Shown here: positions 22,728 to 27,139 of the stretch, one piece after another
How positions within the stretch are numbered: position 1 is the stretch's first letter
Layout of the letters: each line of letters starts with the position of its first letter
Source of the DNA: an uncultured Collinsella sp.
GTDB taxonomy: Bacteria > Actinomycetota > Coriobacteriia > Coriobacteriales > Coriobacteriaceae
Length of the DNA stretch: 27,139 bases
NCBI GenBank assembly: GCA_902496845.1
Contig: CABVCJ010000025.1
Location: forward strand, 1-27,139
Direction of reading: 5' to 3'
Program-made: the position numbers and the translations under genes
Notes under the pieces: generated by a model
What the model was told of the DNA's origin: nothing
The model's input: the letters and a program-made list of their open reading frames with translations, nothing else
Databases searched by the model: none

Positions 22728-23889
22728 CCGTCCGGTTCGGGTCCTATATATTGCTAGAGGGATAAGCGAAATAGGCAATTGGTGTGCGAATATTGCTTTG
22801 CCAATGCTGATTTACGAGGTAACTCACGATGTTTCTGCAACTGCTTTGATGGTCTGCTGTAGATTTGCCCCCTCTCTGTTTTCAGTTGCGCTCGCGCAGC
22901 TGCCTCAGAAGATGGGTATCGGGACGCTGCAGGCCATGAGATTGGCAGACTTAATTCGCGCGGGATTATTCGTTTGCTATATTTTTGTTGATAGTAAATG
23001 GAGTATGTTTGCTATTACGTGCGCGGTATCGCTTTGCCGAACGGTTGAAATGCCCTGCTTTTACTCGTTGTTAAGAGCCAATACGAATAGTATCAATCGC
23101 GACGTAATTAATAATTCGTTTGGGTTTCTGCAGAATTTGATGATGGTTCTGGGGCCAGTTGCCGGCGGTTTTGTTGTCGCTCAATTTGGGGCGGAGGCTG
23201 TTCTTGCATTAGACGCGCTTTCTTTTGCCGCGTCGTTCTGGTTGCTGCGAGATGTTCCGTCGGTTATCGAGGTTAATGATAAAGAGGGGATAAGCAAAAA
23301 TGAAAAAAACAGGACTGCATTTAGTGATCTTAGCGCGAAGCACTTGGCAATTGGTTTCCTATTAATCGATATTTCTAGTGGCGTGGCATTCGGCTCTCTG
23401 AATTCTCTTTTGCCAGCTATTGCGCAATTGCAATTTGACTCGTCATCGATACAATACGGATTCCTTCAGAGTAGTCTTACAATCGGACTGTTGTTCGGAA
23501 ATACAATATATGGTCGTTTAATTAATGGTTCCGATTGCATTAAATCATATTGTTTTGTGACGTATCTTGCGCTCGGTGCGTATCTGGCGTTTGGCTATCG
23601 CTATGCGTCTGGAATATCGTTTATTTTCCTTTTTATCGTCGGTGCCGGAAACGCCATTCAAGATGTGCTTCTCATAACATCGCTGCAGGATTTGGCGAGA
23701 GACGAATCTGAATCGATAAGCCTGTTTTCAATTAGGGAGTCTTTGCAATCGGTTGCTGTTGTTATTTCAACACTCCTTGTTTCGCTGTTCACGAGCATCG
23801 CGATGTTCTCAATTCTCGTTACAGGACTTGGTGTATTTTCAATTATGATGGTAGTTGTGTTTCAATTGAATTATTTGCGAAAGATGTGA
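22705..23889 (+). CDS. MFS transporter, probable exporter of the cassette
   Basis: This 394-aa major facilitator protein has about 12 membrane helices in two halves split by a charged loop near 190-215 (NDKEGISKNEKNRTAF). The first helix region reads RVLYIARGISEIGNWCANIALP, typical of MFS_3/EntS-like drug and siderophore exporters. The second half starts HLAIGFLLIDISSGVAFGSLN. The ATG at 22705 lies 9 bases after GAGG; GTG at 22702 is also possible. It overlaps the DUF2087 gene upstream and is 7 bp from the radical SAM gene downstream. In this setting it most likely exports the mature peptide or gives self-protection. Confidence 0.85.
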   Translation: MFTVLRASRPVRVLYIARGISEIGNWCANIALPMLIYEVTHDVSATALMVCCRFAPSLFSVALAQLPQKMGIGTLQAMRLADLIRAGLFVCYIFVDSKWSMFAITCAVSLCRTVEMPCFYSLLRANTNSINRDVINNSFGFLQNLMMVLGPVAGGFVVAQFGAEAVLALDALSFAASFWLLRDVPSVIEVNDKEGISKNEKNRTAFSDLSAKHLAIGFLLIDISSGVAFGSLNSLLPAIAQLQFDSSSIQYGFLQSSLTIGLLFGNTIYGRLINGSDCIKSYCFVTYLALGAYLAFGYRYASGISFIFLFIVGAGNAIQDVLLITSLQDLARDESESISLFSIRESLQSVAVVISTLLVSLFTSIAMFSILVTGLGVFSIMMVVVFQLNYLRKM

Positions 23890-23896
23890 CGTTGAT

Positions 23897-26218
23897 ATGC
23901 CTAAAACGCTTTTAGTATTTCCCCCAGGATGGAGTCCAGTGGGGCCGTATCTTGCCTTGCCTGTTTTGAAGTCATATCTTCAAGAGGTTGAACAATATAA
24001 AGTTGACATCGTTGACTTAAACGTGGAATTTTACGATGACCTCCTATCTTTTAGACATGTCGAAGAGTGCTGTAAAAGGTATCGGGAATCAAAGGATTCG
24101 TTTAGTTCGAATGTTCAATTAACAATCGAGTTGATACAAAAGTCAGCACTTAATGTTGACGAGGCAAAAGATATTTTCAGATCGAAGAGATACTTTAATC
24201 TAAAAGAAAGACAATATGCTGAAAACATTTTTAGAAATGCACTCTATATCATAAATCACGTCTCATATGGAGTTAAATACACGTTCAACTCCATAGATCT
24301 GCCCTATGATTATTATTCGACACCAGAAATAATGAAATCGCTTGCGGATACCTTGCATAATCCGTTTATTTCCTTCTATGAAACTGCCTTTCTTAAGCGT
24401 ATTCAGAGGGAAAAAATCGAGTTTATTGGGATTTCGGTGAGCGGCTGTTTCCAATTGATTTCTGCAGTTACGTTAGCGAAACTGATTAAAGAAGAATGTC
24501 CATCTGTTAAACACGTCTCATTGGGCGGCAATTACATTACTCGTTTAGCAGATGACTGCATGAAAGAATGGCATCCCTTTTTTGAATACATTGATTCGAT
24601 AATGATGTATGACGGCGAAGAGCCGCTTGCACGTCTTCTTGAGGCTCTTGACTCTGGTGATGACAATCTCGACTGTGTTCCAAACCTTTGCCATGCTAAA
24701 GGTGGGAAGATATATAAAAACCATCGGATTGAGCAAACATTTATCAACGATACGGTTCCCGATTTCGATGGCTTCGCCCTTTCTAAATACTTCATGCCTG
24801 AGTTAATATTGCCGGTTTATTCCTCTAGGCAGTGTTTTAATCATTGCGCCTTCTGCACCATTCCCGGTGCTACCGGTGGTTGTTACCGAAAGATGCCTAT
24901 ATCGAGAGTATTTGAAATAATGTGTCGGTTAAATGAAAAATACGGCACGAGAGTTTTCTCTTTTGTGGATGAAACATTCGAAGGCAAAAGAATGGAGCAA
25001 CTCGCGGATGAAATAAACGCATCGGGAAAAACGTTTTTCTGGCATGGAGAAACGAGGTTCTCTCCAACCCTAAGTACAGACGTTTTCAACAAGATATACC
25101 AAAGTGGATGTAGGCAGATTCAGTTTGGCCTCGAGTCATACAACCAAAGAGTTCTTGATCTAATGAAGAAGAACACGAGAGTTGATTGGATTGATCGCAA
25201 TATCCATGATTGTCTCAATGCGGGTATTCCTGTTCATCTATTCTTTATGATTGGCTTTCCGACCGAAACTAAAGAAGAGGCTCTGAACACCTTAGCTTAT
25301 ACAGAGAATGTTTTGAATTATTCAAAACAGGTATGTGGTGTTCCATATTCCACGAGAGGATTTACGAATTTTGGTCTCGTTATGGGGTCGGATGTTTGGA
25401 ATCATCCCGATAAGTATGGTGTCTCTGTAATGCCGAAGTCCCAATATGAGGATTTGCGCCTCGAAGTGGATTATGTTTCAGGCACTGGTTTAACTTTAAA
25501 TGAAGCAAAATCCTTATCTGATGAGCATCATATTGATTTTTATATGCAAGAGGTCATAAACGGTAGCGACACAATTGACTTGCCCCAGCGGCTTCATATT
25601 TCAGAGGTGACCTGGATCCTAGATTCTATTCACGCTGTCAGGTATAAGGGACATTTGACCAAAGTAAAGCGACGGCTAACTAGTCTAAATCCAGCTGATC
25701 GAATCTGGCTGGATTCCAAGACCTCTGTCGTGCTCGTTGAGCCATTTGCCTACATCTATAATTCTGAATACCATCATGTCTATGCTGTTTCCCAGTTGGT
25801 ATACCTTAAGTTGGCCCGTTTATTGGAGGCCGATTGTAGCATTTCTCTTATCCTTGATCAAGGCGACCTCGAGCTGACAAGGACGATAGAAGAACTGTTG
25901 CATTATGGATTGCTGAATACAAATATCGATGCCGATTATGTAATGCACGATAATGGTTTTCAATTGGTTAAAAGTTCGTTTGTGAAAGAAGTCGGACGCT
26001 CAAAAGAGGGGTTAAGAGTACTGCTGAGTTGTGCCACCCATAGAATGTGTGCGGTTAATGATTTTTCGTTCGCTTTGCTTTCGTTGTTTGAAAAGCCGAT
26101 TACTAAGAACGAGGTGCGCGACATTTTGAAAAAAGAGGGACTATCGGCAAACGAGGAGCAATTAAACAAGTTGGTTGATAATTGCATGAAAGCAGATATA
26201 CTACAGTTGATTAGATAG
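23897..26218 (+). CDS. Cobalamin-binding-type radical SAM enzyme, probable peptide maturase
   Basis: In this 773-aa protein, residues 1-265 look like a B12-binding Rossmann domain (LLVFPPGWSPVGPYLALPVL, EFIGISVSGCFQLISAVTLA, HVSLGGNYITRLADDCMKEW, DGEEPLARLLEAL). The DxHxxG cobalamin-ligand motif is not seen. The radical SAM core spans about 300-530: C313, C317 and C320 in CFNHCAFC bind the 4Fe-4S cluster. CRQIQFGLESYNQRVLDLMK and IPVHLFFMIGFPTETKEE are the usual later strands. The last 170 residues look like two winged-helix units, including EKPITKNEVRDILKKEG then QLNKLVDNCMKADILQL, of the PqqD/recognition-element style. No ribosome binding site is visible, so translation is probably coupled to the MFS gene. 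The 36-aa peptide follows after 13 bp. The reaction is unknown: methylation, cross-linking or another radical step is possible. Confidence 0.82.
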   Translation: MPKTLLVFPPGWSPVGPYLALPVLKSYLQEVEQYKVDIVDLNVEFYDDLLSFRHVEECCKRYRESKDSFSSNVQLTIELIQKSALNVDEAKDIFRSKRYFNLKERQYAENIFRNALYIINHVSYGVKYTFNSIDLPYDYYSTPEIMKSLADTLHNPFISFYETAFLKRIQREKIEFIGISVSGCFQLISAVTLAKLIKEECPSVKHVSLGGNYITRLADDCMKEWHPFFEYIDSIMMYDGEEPLARLLEALDSGDDNLDCVPNLCHAKGGKIYKNHRIEQTFINDTVPDFDGFALSKYFMPELILPVYSSRQCFNHCAFCTIPGATGGCYRKMPISRVFEIMCRLNEKYGTRVFSFVDETFEGKRMEQLADEINASGKTFFWHGETRFSPTLSTDVFNKIYQSGCRQIQFGLESYNQRVLDLMKKNTRVDWIDRNIHDCLNAGIPVHLFFMIGFPTETKEEALNTLAYTENVLNYSKQVCGVPYSTRGFTNFGLVMGSDVWNHPDKYGVSVMPKSQYEDLRLEVDYVSGTGLTLNEAKSLSDEHHIDFYMQEVINGSDTIDLPQRLHISEVTWILDSIHAVRYKGHLTKVKRRLTSLNPADRIWLDSKTSVVLVEPFAYIYNSEYHHVYAVSQLVYLKLARLLEADCSISLILDQGDLELTRTIEELLHYGLLNTNIDADYVMHDNGFQLVKSSFVKEVGRSKEGLRVLLSCATHRMCAVNDFSFALLSLFEKPITKNEVRDILKKEGLSANEEQLNKLVDNCMKADILQLIR

Positions 26219-26224
26219 AGGAGG
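26217..26224 (+). promoter_or_regulatory. Strong ribosome binding site of the 36-aa peptide
   Basis: AGAGGAGG lies 7 bases before ATG 26232 and overlaps the stop of the radical SAM gene. It is the best ribosome binding site in the cassette, in contrast to the enzyme upstream, which has none. High peptide and low enzyme output is the expected ratio for a precursor and its maturase. Confidence 0.75.
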
Positions 26225-26231
26225 TTTCTGC

Positions 26232-26342
26232 ATGGACGTTATTAATAAAGATCTCTTGGAGCAACTGAAAGAGTTTCAGGAAGAGGGCGTCGTGGTAGAA
26301 GTGTTCGACTTTGAGGACTACATGGATAAATTCTGCCATTAG
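26232..26342 (+). CDS. 36-aa candidate RiPP precursor peptide
   Basis: ATG at 26232 opens 36 codons closed by TAG. The first half is a charged amphipathic helix (NKDLLEQLKEFQEEG), suited as leader. The second half is VVVEVFDFEDYMDKFCH, rich in aromatic and acidic residues with a single Cys and a terminal His. There is no Gly-Gly or signal peptide. The strong ribosome binding site, the 13-bp spacing from the radical SAM gene and the terminator right after it show it is a real gene and the last of the operon. I know no family with this sequence. The leader/core border is a guess; a small regulatory or partner subunit is the alternative. Confidence 0.72.
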   Translation: MDVINKDLLEQLKEFQEEGVVVEVFDFEDYMDKFCH

Positions 26343-26366
26343 TTTCGGAATTTACTCGCCTCGCTT

Positions 26367-26400
26367 AAAGGAGAAGTCGATTATCGATTTCTCCTTTTTT
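26367..26400 (+). terminator. Terminator of the peptide cassette
   Basis: AAAGGAGAA and TTCTCCTTT form a 9-bp stem, extended inside by TCG/CGA, and are followed by a T-run. It starts 24 bp after the peptide stop and closes the operon. Confidence 0.85.
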
Positions 26401-26441
26401 AATTAAAGATATTATTGAAATACATGCTCCTAGCACAGGTT

Positions 26442-26470
26442 GGCCTCTCAGTAAACTGGGAGGTTGCTTT
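26442..26470 (+). terminator. Hairpin at right edge of cassette
   Basis: CCTC-T-CAGT and ACTG-G-GAGG pair over nine positions with one T-G and are followed by TTGCTTT. It lies in the 130-bp gap between the cassette terminator and the NAD+ synthetase gene. It may be a leftover 3' end of a gene displaced by the cassette or an nadE leader element. Confidence 0.4.
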
Positions 26471-26530
26471 GGCTAGTTAGAGATATGTGAACGTCCGTTA
26501 GACTGAATCTCAGGGTAGAAGGGGCCTCCA

Positions 26531-27139
26531 GTGTCCAGATCAACTAGGCAATGCTGCGTTTCGGCTAATAAGAACGATGGCTTTTTGCGTGTGGCGGCGG
26601 CTTCGCCGCAGATTCGCGTGGCCGATGTCGAGGGCAATGCCGAGGTTGCGCTGGCGGCTGTTCGCGAGGCTACCGAGCGCGGCGTTCGCGCGCTGGTGTT
26701 GCCCGAGCTTAACCTGACCGGCTATACCGCGGCCGATCTGTTCCATAACCGCACGCTGCTGCATGCCTGCGAGGCTGCTCTAGTGCATATCCTCGATGAG
26801 ACTCGTGAGCTGCCGGTTGTCTTTACCGTTGGCTTGCCCGTTGCGGTGGCAGAAAACATCTACAACTGCGCCGCCGTGTGCTGCGCGGGCGAGCTTTTGG
26901 GCCTCACGGCCAAGAAGTATCTGCCCAACTATGGCGAGTTCTATGAGCGCCGTTGGTTTGCTCCGGCGCCTGCGGATCCCGTGTGGGTTGAATTTGCCGG
27001 TCAGGGTCCGGTTCCGCTGGGTTCGGGGCTTATCTACCGTTGCTGTGATGAGGGTGCCGAGGATATGGTGCTGGGCGTTGAGGTCTGTGAGGACCTGTGG
27101 GTGCCGGCGCCGCCTTCGACCGAGATGGCGCTTGCCGGT
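26531..27139 (+). CDS. nadE: Glutamine-dependent NAD+ synthetase, N-terminal part
   Basis: The gene runs off the window; 203 residues are visible. They form the nitrilase-type glutaminase domain that supplies ammonia to NAD+ synthesis. DGFLRVAAASPQIRVADVEGN starts the fold. LVLPELNLTGYTAADLF has the catalytic Glu, KKYLPNYGEFYERRWF the catalytic Lys, and LGVEVCEDLWVPAPP the nucleophile Cys. The synthetase domain is expected beyond the window. GTG at 26531 with GAAGGGG in front is the only fitting start before the conserved domain. The first 15 residues (SRSTRQCCVSANK) are not typical, so the start may have been altered by the neighbouring cassette. G+C-rich codons return here. Confidence 0.9.
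   Translation, partial: MSRSTRQCCVSANKNDGFLRVAAASPQIRVADVEGNAEVALAAVREATERGVRALVLPELNLTGYTAADLFHNRTLLHACEAALVHILDETRELPVVFTVGLPVAVAENIYNCAAVCCAGELLGLTAKKYLPNYGEFYERRWFAPAPADPVWVEFAGQGPVPLGSGLIYRCCDEGAEDMVLGVEVCEDLWVPAPPSTEMALAG

Noticed and set aside
22127..26400. Cassette bounded by attachment-site repeats
   Set aside because: I compared both edges and found only short chance matches such as AAACTGG, and no integrase or transposase gene.
1..27139. CRISPR array, tRNA or rRNA genes
   Set aside because: I saw no regularly spaced identical repeats, no cloverleaf with a T-loop GGTTCRA pattern and no rRNA-like conserved stretch.

Overview
The window looks like chromosomal DNA of a Coriobacteriia member, most likely Collinsella. 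This rests on the high G+C, the strong C/G third-position bias of the core genes, and the gene content (an frl/fra-like Amadori operon, SdpR/SdpI, EttA). It is inferred from sequence style, not from a search. Most of the window is ordinary G+C-rich core genome. Four stretches stand out: a ClpP/VirD4-like module at 2.35-5.6 kb, a 233-bp inverted-repeat element at 14.4 kb, a probable type I toxin-antitoxin locus at 16.3-16.6 kb, and an A+T-rich cassette at 22.1-26.4 kb.

Layout. 1-312 is the 3' end of an unidentified gene, followed by a REP-like inverted repeat. 512-2206 is pgi. 2348-5213 (minus) holds a VirD4/TraG-like ATPase without membrane segments, a ClpP-like serine protease that overlaps it, and an unknown 296-aa protein, all behind one promoter with a palindromic operator. 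5819-7385 has two HAD phosphatases. 7536-14316 is an Amadori-product operon: a GntR/UTRA regulator, a YfcC/DcuC-type transporter, an amidohydrolase, an FrlC-type epimerase, an FrlB-type SIS deglycase and an FrlD-type PfkB kinase. Import, 6-phosphorylation, epimerisation of the 3-epimer and deglycation would give glucose 6-phosphate, which pgi at the left of the window can pass to glycolysis. A perfect 31-bp inverted-repeat element separates frlD from the convergent tatD. tatD and tcdA are co-oriented on the minus strand.

16.3-16.6 kb carries a 28-aa hydrophobic peptide on the minus strand and a convergent short RNA on the plus strand, resembling the Fst/par type I toxin-antitoxin layout. sdpR-sdpI, ettA, and two minus-strand genes with long low-complexity regions follow.

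22,127-26,400 is A+T-rich with codon use unlike its surroundings. It encodes a 79-aa unknown protein, a DUF2087 protein, an MFS exporter, a 773-aa cobalamin-binding-type radical SAM enzyme with winged-helix/PqqD-like C-terminal segments, and, right after it behind an excellent ribosome binding site, a previously easily missed 36-aa peptide followed by a strong terminator. I read this as a RiPP (ribosomally made, post-translationally modified peptide) cassette with precursor, maturase, exporter and regulator; it is the best candidate for an undescribed system. The window ends inside a glutamine-dependent NAD+ synthetase gene.
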